From assembly GCA_947259045.1 (NCBI GenBank), contig CAMYKZ010000001.1, forward strand, positions 62,001 through 126,000: a stretch of DNA of 64,000 nucleotides, given 5' to 3'. How positions within the stretch are numbered: the stretch's first letter is position 1; each line of letters starts with the position of its first letter. The notes beneath the pieces were generated by a model. It made no database searches, was not told the origin of the DNA, and saw only the letters and a program-made list of their open reading frames with translations. A program made the position numbers and the translations under genes. Shown piece by piece: positions 1 to 7,225 of the stretch. Source of the DNA: an uncultured Afifella sp. (GTDB lineage: Bacteria; Pseudomonadota; Alphaproteobacteria; Rhizobiales; Afifellaceae).

Positions 1-96
1 GCTCCGGTTCACAAGGTCTTGCATATCGGCTCTTCATCTTGCCGGCGGCTGGGTCTATGAAAGGCGATAACAGAACCCAAAGACCAGGAGTGACGA

Positions 97-867
97 ATGG
101 CAGATTTGCAAATCGTCCTGTTAAACGCCAGATCCGATAATTTCGCCGTTCTGATCCATGACGAACAAAGCGGCAAAACGGCAAGTATCGACGCGCCGGA
201 AGCCGGGCCGATTGCCGCGGAACTGAAAAAACGCAACTGGAAGCTCACCGACATTTTCGTCACCCACAAGCATTTTGATCACATTGACGGCATTCCTGCC
301 CTGAAATCCGCATTTGACGTCAAGGTCACCGGGCCGGAAAAAAGCGCGGCGGAGACCGGATTATACGATGCAACGGTCGCTGACGGCGACAGGTTTGATT
401 TTGCCGGCCACGAGGTTCAGGTACTGGAAACACCGGGCCATACGCTTGATCATGTCAGTTATTATATCGCCGGGCAGAACCTGCTGTTTTCCGCCGACAC
501 CCTGTTCGCACTCGGTTGCGGGCGGGTTTTTGAAGGCACCGCCGCAATGATGTGGGATTCGTTGAAAAAATTGCGGGCGCTTCCCGACGAAACCATTGTC
601 TATTGCGGTCACGAATACACATTGGCCAATGCCCGGTTTGCGGTAACTGCGGATCCGGAGAATATCCGGCTTTCAGAAAGGCTTCAGGAAGTTGAAACAC
701 TTCGCGCTGAGGGAAAACCGACTGTGCCGACCCGGCTGGATCTGGAGAAGCAAACAAACCCGTTTCTGCGCGCCGATGATCCGGCGGTCGCTGCGGCCAT
801 GAACATGTCCGGCCGGCCGGCCGATGAGGTGTTTGCGGAAGTGCGAAGCCGAAAGGATAATTTCTAG
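97..867 (+). CDS. gloB: Hydroxyacylglutathione hydrolase (glyoxalase II)
   Basis: Cytosolic metallo-beta-lactamase-fold enzyme that hydrolyses S-lactoylglutathione to lactate and glutathione, the second step of methylglyoxal detoxification. The 256-residue length is normal for the family. The metal-binding signature THKHFDH lies at residues 56-62, followed by the further ligands in TPGHTLDH, in SADTLF and in YCGHEY, so the dinuclear metal site looks complete. The ATG is preceded by AGGAG at the right distance. The TAG stop is part of the CTAG that flanks the inverted-repeat element immediately downstream, so that element inserted exactly at the gene end without removing coding sequence. Confidence 0.95.
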   Translation: MADLQIVLLNARSDNFAVLIHDEQSGKTASIDAPEAGPIAAELKKRNWKLTDIFVTHKHFDHIDGIPALKSAFDVKVTGPEKSAAETGLYDATVADGDRFDFAGHEVQVLETPGHTLDHVSYYIAGQNLLFSADTLFALGCGRVFEGTAAMMWDSLKKLRALPDETIVYCGHEYTLANARFAVTADPENIRLSERLQEVETLRAEGKPTVPTRLDLEKQTNPFLRADDPAVAAAMNMSGRPADEVFAEVRSRKDNF

Positions 868-1146
868 GGTGTTTTCCGTTGATGTTGAACAATTCTGACG
901 GACGAAATTCTTGACAAGGTCAAGTATCGGCGTGAAGGCCATATCGGGGATATGGTCGAGAGACGATGCGCCGAGATTGGCGGGAATTTGCCCGCTGCCG
1001 TCTGTTTCTGCTGGCTCAGTTGCCACTGGCGGCCGCCCGTCTGCAAACCGCCCTCGACCGATGCCCCGCATCGCCCTTCGTGCGTTTCACAACCGGATCG
1101 TCTCACCATCGGCAATCAGAATTGCTCAACATCAACGGAAAACACC
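868..1146. mobile_element. MITE-like element with 31-bp terminal inverted repeats
   Basis: The ends 868-898 and 1116-1146 are inverted copies of a 31-bp sequence starting GGTGTTTTCCGTTGATG, with a single mismatch. Both ends are bordered outside by CTAG (864-867 and 1147-1150). The 279-bp element has no credible gene inside. Long terminal repeats, small size and a short flanking duplication are the hallmarks of a non-autonomous element (MITE). The CTAG/TA border would suit mobilisation by an IS630/Tc1-type transposase, but that is inference because no transposase is present in the window. Confidence 0.8.
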
Positions 1147-1159
1147 CTAGGACGGATAT

Positions 1160-2494
1160 TCAGCCGGACCCTGTGCCCGGTCGGCCGGGAAACAGGACGA
1201 CATTGTCGAGCCTGGCACTGAGACGGTGATGCAGGATGTGATGCGACAGCAATGATGTATCAAGCTCGACGCCGGCGTCAATCAGTGCCCTGGCCGCCGG
1301 CAACACGGGAATTTCCTCCGACAGGCCCGGCACCTGAACGGCGTCGGCGTGGCAACTCATGACCGCCTCCTCGAACAGGTGGAAATGATCGTGCCCGCTG
1401 CCGTGAACGATCCGGCCGTAACCGCAAAACAGGCGTTTTGCCTGAAGTTCTGGGCCGCGCAGCAATGCGCCGCCGGCAAAAACAATGAGAGAGGGTGCAA
1501 TATACCGGTCAGGCAGCAGCCCGATGCGGTAATCCGCCAGTGCGTGCGGCACATGAACCCGCTTGTAATCGCCGGCCTCTCCGCGCCAGGCGATAATACC
1601 CGCTTCGATTTCCCGCATCAACGGGCTCGCACCAAGACCGGGCAGATCACCGGCATCCTGACAGGTCGACCTGAAGCGCGACTGTCCCAACCGTGAATAA
1701 TGCAGGTCGTCGTAACAATTGGCCATCTCGAATACCGACTTGAGATCGTCTTCGGCAGCCACGAACAGAATATCGGGATCTGTGGGCTCGCTGAATTCCG
1801 CCTGCCTGACCCTGAATGGGCGGATGGTTGCGAGGTTTGCGGAACGCTCCTGCACCGCGACCGGTTTCGTCGCCGATTTCGGCAGCTTCAATCCATTCAG
1901 AAACTCGGCGTCCTGGACCGATTCAGCCGCAGACCAGCACCGGTAGGACCAGATCAGATCGATTTCCCCGTTGCGCGCCATATCCAGCGCCCGCCTGGCG
2001 ATATAGACCCGCTTCGTGCCTTCCGTGCACAGCAAAGCCGATCGCCGCCGAATAGCCTTGCGAACCCGAGTGGCCAATGTTCTGGACGCGTCGGTCGGCC
2101 CGATATCACCGGTAAATTCGGAAACGGCAAAATTGTCGACCTCTCCGGCCCGCAATTCAGGCCGCGGGAATGATTCCACGTAAAGCAGCGAGGGCTGCCT
2201 GATATCGACAGCATCGGGATTATCCGACCTGTAGACGCACATCAGCGTCCGGGTCGGAACCTCGACCTCAGTCAGGACGGGTTCGCAGCCGAACGGAAAC
2301 ACCAGAATATCCGGCCGATGGCGAACGGATGGACGTCCGTCGCGAAACCCGGGAACTTCCGCGATCGATGTGTAACAGGCTTTTTCGGTACTCGTCTTAT
2401 TGTGTTCATAGACAATCCGCACAGGCGCTTCGCCTTCGATATCGGCAAAGATCTCGGCCATGTCATCAACAGTTGCGAAAAAGTAAAAAGCCAT
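1160..2494 (-). CDS. Conserved-looking hypothetical protein, 444 residues
   Basis: I do not recognise the family. The protein is soluble, without signal peptide or membrane segments, and its codon use matches its neighbours (strong GC in third positions), which supports it being expressed. It begins MAFYFFATVDDM and contains a His-rich stretch (GSGHDHFHLFEEAV) around residue 365 and a paired-His stretch (SHHILHHRL) near the C-terminus, which might bind metal, although that is only a guess. The start ATG is the only one near the 5' end. It is flanked downstream by the inverted-repeat element and reads towards it. The minus-strand EamA gene at lower coordinates of the next block is a separate unit. 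Confidence 0.75.
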   Translation of the reverse strand: MAFYFFATVDDMAEIFADIEGEAPVRIVYEHNKTSTEKACYTSIAEVPGFRDGRPSVRHRPDILVFPFGCEPVLTEVEVPTRTLMCVYRSDNPDAVDIRQPSLLYVESFPRPELRAGEVDNFAVSEFTGDIGPTDASRTLATRVRKAIRRRSALLCTEGTKRVYIARRALDMARNGEIDLIWSYRCWSAAESVQDAEFLNGLKLPKSATKPVAVQERSANLATIRPFRVRQAEFSEPTDPDILFVAAEDDLKSVFEMANCYDDLHYSRLGQSRFRSTCQDAGDLPGLGASPLMREIEAGIIAWRGEAGDYKRVHVPHALADYRIGLLPDRYIAPSLIVFAGGALLRGPELQAKRLFCGYGRIVHGSGHDHFHLFEEAVMSCHADAVQVPGLSEEIPVLPAARALIDAGVELDTSLLSHHILHHRLSARLDNVVLFPGRPGTGSG

Positions 2495-2626
2495 TCTGCA
2501 CTCCGCGCGCTGATCTCACAGCACATTTGGGAGCATGGCATCGGCGGGTTTTTATCTCGTTAAATCACAGGCTTAACAGAAAATCTGGTTAACAGTTTCA
2601 AGCACCCGGACACGGCAACCTTCCGG

Positions 2627-3499
2627 TCATCGGCCTGCCCGCTTCAGCATCGGCAATGACGCCAAAAGGGCGCCCGCGGTGATCAGAACCGCGGCAAGTG
2701 AGATCTTCAGCGAAAACACGCCGAAGCCAAACAGGATCAGAATCAATGTTGAAAAAAGCGGTGCGGCATAACTGGCGACACCCAGAAGCTGGATGTCGCC
2801 GCGTTTGACGCCGATGTCCCAGACGTAGAAAGCCGAACCGACAGGCATCAGGCCAAGACCCAGAACAGCCAGCCACTGATCCGGCCCCTGCGGCCATTGC
2901 GTGACTTCGAACAGCGAATGGGCAATCAGGCTCAACAGCGCGGTTGCCAGACAGAAGCCGGCAACGATACCGCTCGGAACGTCGGCAAACCGTCGCGACA
3001 TCAGGGAATAGGCCGACCAGGTCAGCGCACAGGCGATCGCCGCCCCGTATCCCAGAGCGTAAGCCGGATCGAAGGAGATCGTCCCGCCCCGGGAGACAAT
3101 GAGCACAGTGCCGGCAAGTCCCAGGCTGGCGCCGATGACATGGAACCAGCGCAGTGTCTCGCCCGGCAGCAGAGCGGAAAACACGACGATCAGCAGCGGC
3201 CAGAGATAGGCAATCAGGCCGGCTTCGACGGGCGGCGCATTGCGCAATGCAGTGAAATAGAGAGCATGATAGCCGAACAGGCCGGCGACACCCAGCAGCC
3301 AGACCGGCCAGGGCTGTAGCAGATCCGCCCACCGCGATGTCACGACGAGCCAGATCATTCCGATAAGCCCGCCGATCAGAAATGTCATAGCGGCCAGTTG
3401 AAAAGGCGGAACCTGACCGCTGGCAGCGGTAAAGAGCGCAAGCAGCGACCACATGGCGACAGCCAGGAAGCCGGCCAACGTCGCTGCCTGGCGTTTCAT
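2627..3499 (-). CDS. EamA/DMT-superfamily exporter
   Basis: Inner-membrane drug/metabolite transporter of about 290 residues with roughly ten hydrophobic segments arranged as two EamA repeats, the usual architecture. Members export amino acids, nucleosides or other metabolites; the substrate cannot be read from sequence. Its ATG overlaps the TGA of the upstream YihY/BrkB gene (3496-3499, ATGA), so the two are probably translationally coupled. A long open frame in another register (2598-3452) is a shadow: it has an Arg/Cys-rich composition, not a membrane-protein one. Confidence 0.88.
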   Translation of the reverse strand: MKRQAATLAGFLAVAMWSLLALFTAASGQVPPFQLAAMTFLIGGLIGMIWLVVTSRWADLLQPWPVWLLGVAGLFGYHALYFTALRNAPPVEAGLIAYLWPLLIVVFSALLPGETLRWFHVIGASLGLAGTVLIVSRGGTISFDPAYALGYGAAIACALTWSAYSLMSRRFADVPSGIVAGFCLATALLSLIAHSLFEVTQWPQGPDQWLAVLGLGLMPVGSAFYVWDIGVKRGDIQLLGVASYAAPLFSTLILILFGFGVFSLKISLAAVLITAGALLASLPMLKRAGR

Positions 3500-4365
3500 G
3501 CCATGGGTTCCGCGCGCATATCCGGTTCTTCGGAATGGTCGGCGATCGAACGGTTGAGTTCAGCTCCGACGATCAGCGCCAATGCGCTCAGTTCAAAAAA
3601 CAGCATCAGTACGATGACGCCGGCAAGGCTGCCGTAGGTCGCGCCCAGATTGGAAAAATGGTTCAGATAAAATACGAACAGGCCTGAAAAACCCCACAAC
3701 AGGACAAGCGTCAGGATCACCCCCGGGATAATCGACGCCACCCGCACCCGTTCAGACGGAAGAAGGGTGTTCAATGCAATCAGCAGCAACGTCAAAAGCA
3801 AAAACGCGATAACCGTTCTGCCAATCTCGATCAATCCGATATTCGGCGCCAGATCGGGAGCAAAGCGGTCTATGAGACTAACCGCCAGCGGCACGATAAT
3901 TCCCAGGGCGGCAACGGCAACCAGCGTCAGGGTAACACCGAGGGCAAACAACAGGCCGGTTGCGCGGCGGTGGAAGAAGCTGCGCGTTTCCTCATACCGG
4001 TATGCCCGGTTGAGGGCGTAACGGACCGTTTCGATAAAACCCGATACGGAAAACAGGATCGCCAGAACGCCGAATGTCAGAAACCCGCTTGAGATCCGCG
4101 TCGTCAGGACGGTTTCCACTTCCGGCTTGATCGTCTTGGCGACATAGTCCGGCAGCAGCGCCATCAGATCGCTTTCAAGCGCAAGCGCACGCGCCTCGCC
4201 GAGAATGGCGGTGCCGGCAAGAACCAGCATGATCAGAAACGGAAACAGCGCGAAAAGCAGGGAAAAGGCGATGGTTGACGCGGCGGTCACCGCATCATGA
4301 TTGATGGCGCCGCGGATTGTTTCCAAGGCGATCTGAAAGCTCGTCACGGCGGCATGGCGGAACAT
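3496..4365 (-). CDS. YihY/BrkB-family inner membrane protein
   Basis: 289-residue integral membrane protein with about six transmembrane segments, matching the YihY (formerly annotated RNase BN or BrkB) family. Characteristic parts are the early AASTIAFSLLFALFP helix, the NRAYRYEETRSFF cytoplasmic segment and the late LGATYGSLAGVIVLMLF helix. The biochemical role of the family is still poorly defined. A strong AGGAGGT ribosome site precedes a GTG-ATG pair at 4366-4368 and 4363-4365; I chose the ATG. It is followed by the coupled EamA transporter gene. Confidence 0.88.
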   Translation of the reverse strand: MFRHAAVTSFQIALETIRGAINHDAVTAASTIAFSLLFALFPFLIMLVLAGTAILGEARALALESDLMALLPDYVAKTIKPEVETVLTTRISSGFLTFGVLAILFSVSGFIETVRYALNRAYRYEETRSFFHRRATGLLFALGVTLTLVAVAALGIIVPLAVSLIDRFAPDLAPNIGLIEIGRTVIAFLLLTLLLIALNTLLPSERVRVASIIPGVILTLVLLWGFSGLFVFYLNHFSNLGATYGSLAGVIVLMLFFELSALALIVGAELNRSIADHSEEPDMRAEPMA

Positions 4366-4384
4366 CACGACCTCCTGAACGAAA

Positions 4385-4409
4385 GGGCCGGCAGTTTTGC
4401 CGCCGGCCC
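4385..4409 (-). terminator. Hairpin downstream of phaB
   Basis: An 8-bp perfect GC stem (GGGCCGGC pairing with GCCGGCCC) with a 9-base loop lies between the phaB stop and the YihY/BrkB start. Read on the minus strand it is followed by TTTCGTTC, a weak T-rich tail. It probably ends or trims the phaB transcript. Confidence 0.55.
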
Positions 4410-4435
4410 GAATCAGATCAATTCTACAACAATCG

Positions 4436-5161
4436 TCAGATCATATACTGTCCGCCGTTGGCTGAAATCGTCGCGCCGGTAATAAATCCGGAATCGTCAG
4501 AGGCAAGAAATACCACGCAGCGGGCGATTTCTTCCGGTTCGCCAAGCCGGCCAACCGGAATATGCGGCAGAATTTTTTCATTCAGGACCTTTTCAGGGAT
4601 CGCCCGAACCATCTCAGTACCGATATATCCGGGGCAGATGGCATTGACGGTTACGCCCTTGAAAGCGCCTTCCTGAGCCAATGCCTTGGTGAAGCCGATG
4701 TCGCCGGCCTTGGACGCGGAATAGTTCAGCTGTCCGGCCTGGCCCTTCTGACCGTTGATCGATGAAATATTGATGATCCGGCCAAACCCGCGTTCGCGCA
4801 TTCCCGGATAGGCCGGATGCGTCATGTTGAACAGGCCATTGAGATTGGTGTCAATTACCTCATGCCACTGTTCCCGTGTCATGCGGTGAAACATGGAATC
4901 CCGCGTGATACCGGCATTATTCACCAGGACCTCGATGGGCCCGAGGTCAGCTTCAATCTGCGCAATACCGGCGGCACAGGCATCATAGTCGGCTACCGAC
5001 CATTTATAGACCGGAATCCCGGTTTCCGCCTTGAAGCTGCTTGCCGCTTCGTCGTTGCCGGCATAATTTGCCGCAACAGTGTAACCGGCATCCTTCAGCG
5101 CCATGCTGATTGCAGCACCGATGCCGCGCGTGCCGCCTGTAACCAGTGCAACCCTGCTCAT
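4436..5161 (-). CDS. phaB: Acetoacetyl-CoA reductase (polyhydroxybutyrate synthesis)
   Basis: NADPH-dependent short-chain dehydrogenase that reduces acetoacetyl-CoA to (R)-3-hydroxybutyryl-CoA, the second step of PHB synthesis. The 241-residue protein has the nucleotide-binding TGGTRGIG at residues 8-15, the NNAG motif, the catalytic Ser in INISSINGQ and the YSASK pair, and the C-terminal ITGATISANGG typical of PhaB/FabG-like enzymes. The start was set at MSRVALVTGG because GGGAGAGA lies just upstream; an upstream in-frame extension to 5257 would run into phaA. It follows phaA, separated by a hairpin. Confidence 0.95.
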   Translation of the reverse strand: MSRVALVTGGTRGIGAAISMALKDAGYTVAANYAGNDEAASSFKAETGIPVYKWSVADYDACAAGIAQIEADLGPIEVLVNNAGITRDSMFHRMTREQWHEVIDTNLNGLFNMTHPAYPGMRERGFGRIINISSINGQKGQAGQLNYSASKAGDIGFTKALAQEGAFKGVTVNAICPGYIGTEMVRAIPEKVLNEKILPHIPVGRLGEPEEIARCVVFLASDDSGFITGATISANGGQYMI

Positions 5162-5192
5162 TCGTCTCTCTCCCGTTCTGGTTGGTTTTGCA

Positions 5193-5218
5193 AAAATGGG
5201 GGCCGCAGCCCCCATTTT
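5193..5218 (-). terminator. Terminator-like hairpin between phaA and phaB
   Basis: An 11-bp perfect stem (AAAATGGGGGC with GCCCCCATTTT) closes on a 4-base loop in the short gap between phaA and phaB. On the minus strand the stem ends in TTTTTG, so it looks like an intrinsic terminator inside the operon. It may reduce read-through into phaB or protect the phaA message end. Confidence 0.6.
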
Positions 5219-5228
5219 ATCTCGATGC

Positions 5229-6404
5229 TCAGTCGCGCTCGACACACATGGCAACACCCATGCCGCCGCCGATACACAATGTCGCCAGACCCTTCTTGGC
5301 GTCGCGGCGCTGCATTTCGAACAACAGCGTGTTCAGCACCCGCGCGCCGGATGCGCCGACCGGATGTCCGATGGCAATCGCACCGCCGTTGACATTGACG
5401 ATTTCGGAATTCCAGCCGAGGTCCTTGTTGACGGCGCAGGCCTGTGCCGCAAACGCCTCATTCGCCTCCACTAGGTCCAGATCGTCAACCGACCAGCCGG
5501 CTTTCTCCAGCGCCTTGCGCGAGGCCGGGATCGGCCCGGTGCCCATGATCGCCGGATCGACACCGGCTGTTGCCCAGGAGACGATCCGCGCCATCGGCTT
5601 GACGCCGCGCCTCGTTGCCTCTTCTTCGCTCATCAGAACAGTCGCAGCCGCCCCGTCATTGATGCCCGACGCATTGCCCGCGGTCACCGATCCTTCCTTG
5701 TCGAAAGCCGGCCGCAGCTTGGTCATGTTTTCCATCGTCGTGCCATGGCGGATATATTCGTCGTCTTCCACGACCGTTTCGCCCTTGCGGTGGGTCACGG
5801 TCACGGGAACGATTTCGTCCTTGAACCGGCCGGCCTTCTGCGCGGCTTCAGCCTTGTTCTGCGAAGCAACGGCAAATTCGTCCTGCTGCTCGCGGGTGAT
5901 CTGCCACTGCTTGGCGACATTTTCTGCCGTATTGCCCATATGGTAGCCGTTAAAGGCGTCCATCAGGCCGTCCTTGATCATGGTGTCGATCATTTTGTAG
6001 TCGCCCATCTTGACACCATTGCGAAGATGCTGTGCATGAGGCGCCGCGGACATGCTCTCCTGGCCGCCGGCGACGATAATGTCGGCATCGCCCGATGCAA
6101 TCTGCTGCATGCCGATGGCGACAGCGCGCAAACCCGATCCGCAGAGCTGGTTCAGCCCCCAGGCGGTTGCCTCCTTTGGAACACCGGCTGCCATGGCTGC
6201 CTGACGCGCCGGGTTCTGTCCCTGCGCCGCCGTCAGGATCTGGCCCATGATAACTTCATCGACATCATCCGGTGACACGCCGGCACGCTCCAGCGCCGCC
6301 TTGATGGCCACGGCCCCCAATTCATGGGCCGGGATACTGGCCAATGCCCCGTTGAAGCTTCCAACCGGTGTCCGGGCGGCACTGGCGATAACGATGGTTT
6401 TCAT
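5229..6404 (-). CDS. phaA: Acetyl-CoA acetyltransferase (beta-ketothiolase)
   Basis: Condenses two acetyl-CoA to acetoacetyl-CoA, the entry step to PHB. The 391-residue thiolase shows the acylated Cys in [12 protein letters not shown] (Cys88), the His in [11 protein letters not shown] and the second catalytic Cys in [11 protein letters not shown] near the C-terminus, so the active site is intact. The start [13 protein letters not shown] is supported by a GAGGAGAG ribosome site; the upstream in-frame Met at 6419 lacks one. It is first in the phaA-phaB unit and divergent from phaR across a 213-bp gap holding candidate PhaR sites. Confidence 0.96.
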   Translation of the reverse strand: MKTIVIASAARTPVGSFNGALASIPAHELGAVAIKAALERAGVSPDDVDEVIMGQILTAAQGQNPARQAAMAAGVPKEATAWGLNQLCGSGLRAVAIGMQQIASGDADIIVAGGQESMSAAPHAQHLRNGVKMGDYKMIDTMIKDGLMDAFNGYHMGNTAENVAKQWQITREQQDEFAVASQNKAEAAQKAGRFKDEIVPVTVTHRKGETVVEDDEYIRHGTTMENMTKLRPAFDKEGSVTAGNASGINDGAAATVLMSEEEATRRGVKPMARIVSWATAGVDPAIMGTGPIPASRKALEKAGWSVDDLDLVEANEAFAAQACAVNKDLGWNSEIVNVNGGAIAIGHPVGASGARVLNTLLFEMQRRDAKKGLATLCIGGGMGVAMCVERD

Positions 6405-6523
6405 AATATCTCTCCTCAAGACAGCTGCGGGCCGGTAAGGGCCCCAGGATGGAAATCAAGCTGCGGGACGATCCGACCCGTACGCCAGTCAAGGCGTAAT
6501 GATCGCCCGCCGGCCAAAAGAAT

Positions 6524-6589
6524 GCAAAGCATGGTTTGCGAATTCACTGGTCAGACGCGAAACTTGTTTCTATCCTGCATTTATTGCAG
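6524..6589. promoter_or_regulatory. Candidate PhaR operators in the phaA-phaR intergenic region
   Basis: Two inverted repeats lie between the divergent genes: GCAAA-N6-TTTGC at 6524-6539 and CTGCA-N5-TGCAG at 6575-6589, the second 28 bases before the phaR start. Alphaproteobacterial PhaR proteins are known to recognise TGC/GCA-rich palindromes, so autoregulation and control of phaA are plausible. The spacer lengths differ from the best-known sites, and binding here is inference. Confidence 0.45.
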
Positions 6590-6617
6590 TGCAACGAAAA
6601 TGACAAGAACAAGACTT

Positions 6618-7196
6618 ATGGCCAAATCCGAACCAACGATTATCAAGAAATACGCCAACCGCCGTCTCTACCATACCGGTACATCGACCTATGTCACACT
6701 CGATGATCTGGCGCGCATGGTAAAAGACGGGGAAGAGTTCGTCGTTGTCGATGCAAAGACCGGTGAAGAGATTACCCGCGTCGTCCTCGGGCAGATCATT
6801 TTCGACCAGGAGAACAAGGGACAACATCTTCTGCCAATTGCTTTTTTGCGCCAGCTTATCGGCTTTTACGGCGACAGCATTCAGAATATCGTACCCAGCT
6901 ATCTGGAAACCTCGCTTGCCGCCTTTACCCGCGATCAGGACAAACTGCGCGAGCAGATGACCAAGGCCATGCAGGGCGGTGTAACCGTTGAGATCGTTGA
7001 GGATGCAGCCCGGCGCAACATGGATATGTTTCAGGAAGCGATGCGCTTGTGGATGCCGTTCCAGGGTGGCGCCGGCGAAGCTTCAACGGAAGCCGGCCCG
7101 GCGAAATCGGGCGACAATGAAAAAGAACTGAATGCCCTGCGCCAGCAGCTCAAGGACATGCAGAAAACCATCGATTCCATCGCCGGCAAGGAATAG
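6618..7196 (+). CDS. phaR: Polyhydroxyalkanoate synthesis regulator PhaR
   Basis: Repressor that binds PHB granules and DNA and so links polymer content to phasin and PHA gene expression. The 192-residue protein has the conserved N-terminal DNA-binding domain (PTIIKKYANRRLYHTGTS, then YVTLDDLARMV), the PHB-accumulation domain around residues 65-120 (AFLRQLIGFYGDSIQ) and a C-terminal coiled-coil stretch (LNALRQQLKDMQ). I start it at MAKSEPT, which matches the family; an ATG six codons earlier (6600) is also possible. It is divergent from phaA-phaB. Confidence 0.95.
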   Translation: MAKSEPTIIKKYANRRLYHTGTSTYVTLDDLARMVKDGEEFVVVDAKTGEEITRVVLGQIIFDQENKGQHLLPIAFLRQLIGFYGDSIQNIVPSYLETSLAAFTRDQDKLREQMTKAMQGGVTVEIVEDAARRNMDMFQEAMRLWMPFQGGAGEASTEAGPAKSGDNEKELNALRQQLKDMQKTIDSIAGKE

Positions 7197-7225
7197 CAGG
7201 ACCAGGAACGGTCTGACAGCGCGGC

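Noticed and set aside
1-24. Possible start of a divergent gene (ATG complement at 22-24) before gloB
   Set aside because: Only eight codons lie in the window, so neither coding nor identity can be judged.
2598-3452. Long minus-strand open frame (284 codons) inside the EamA gene
   Set aside because: It has Arg/Cys-rich composition and no domain, and lies in another frame of a gene with clear membrane-protein sequence.
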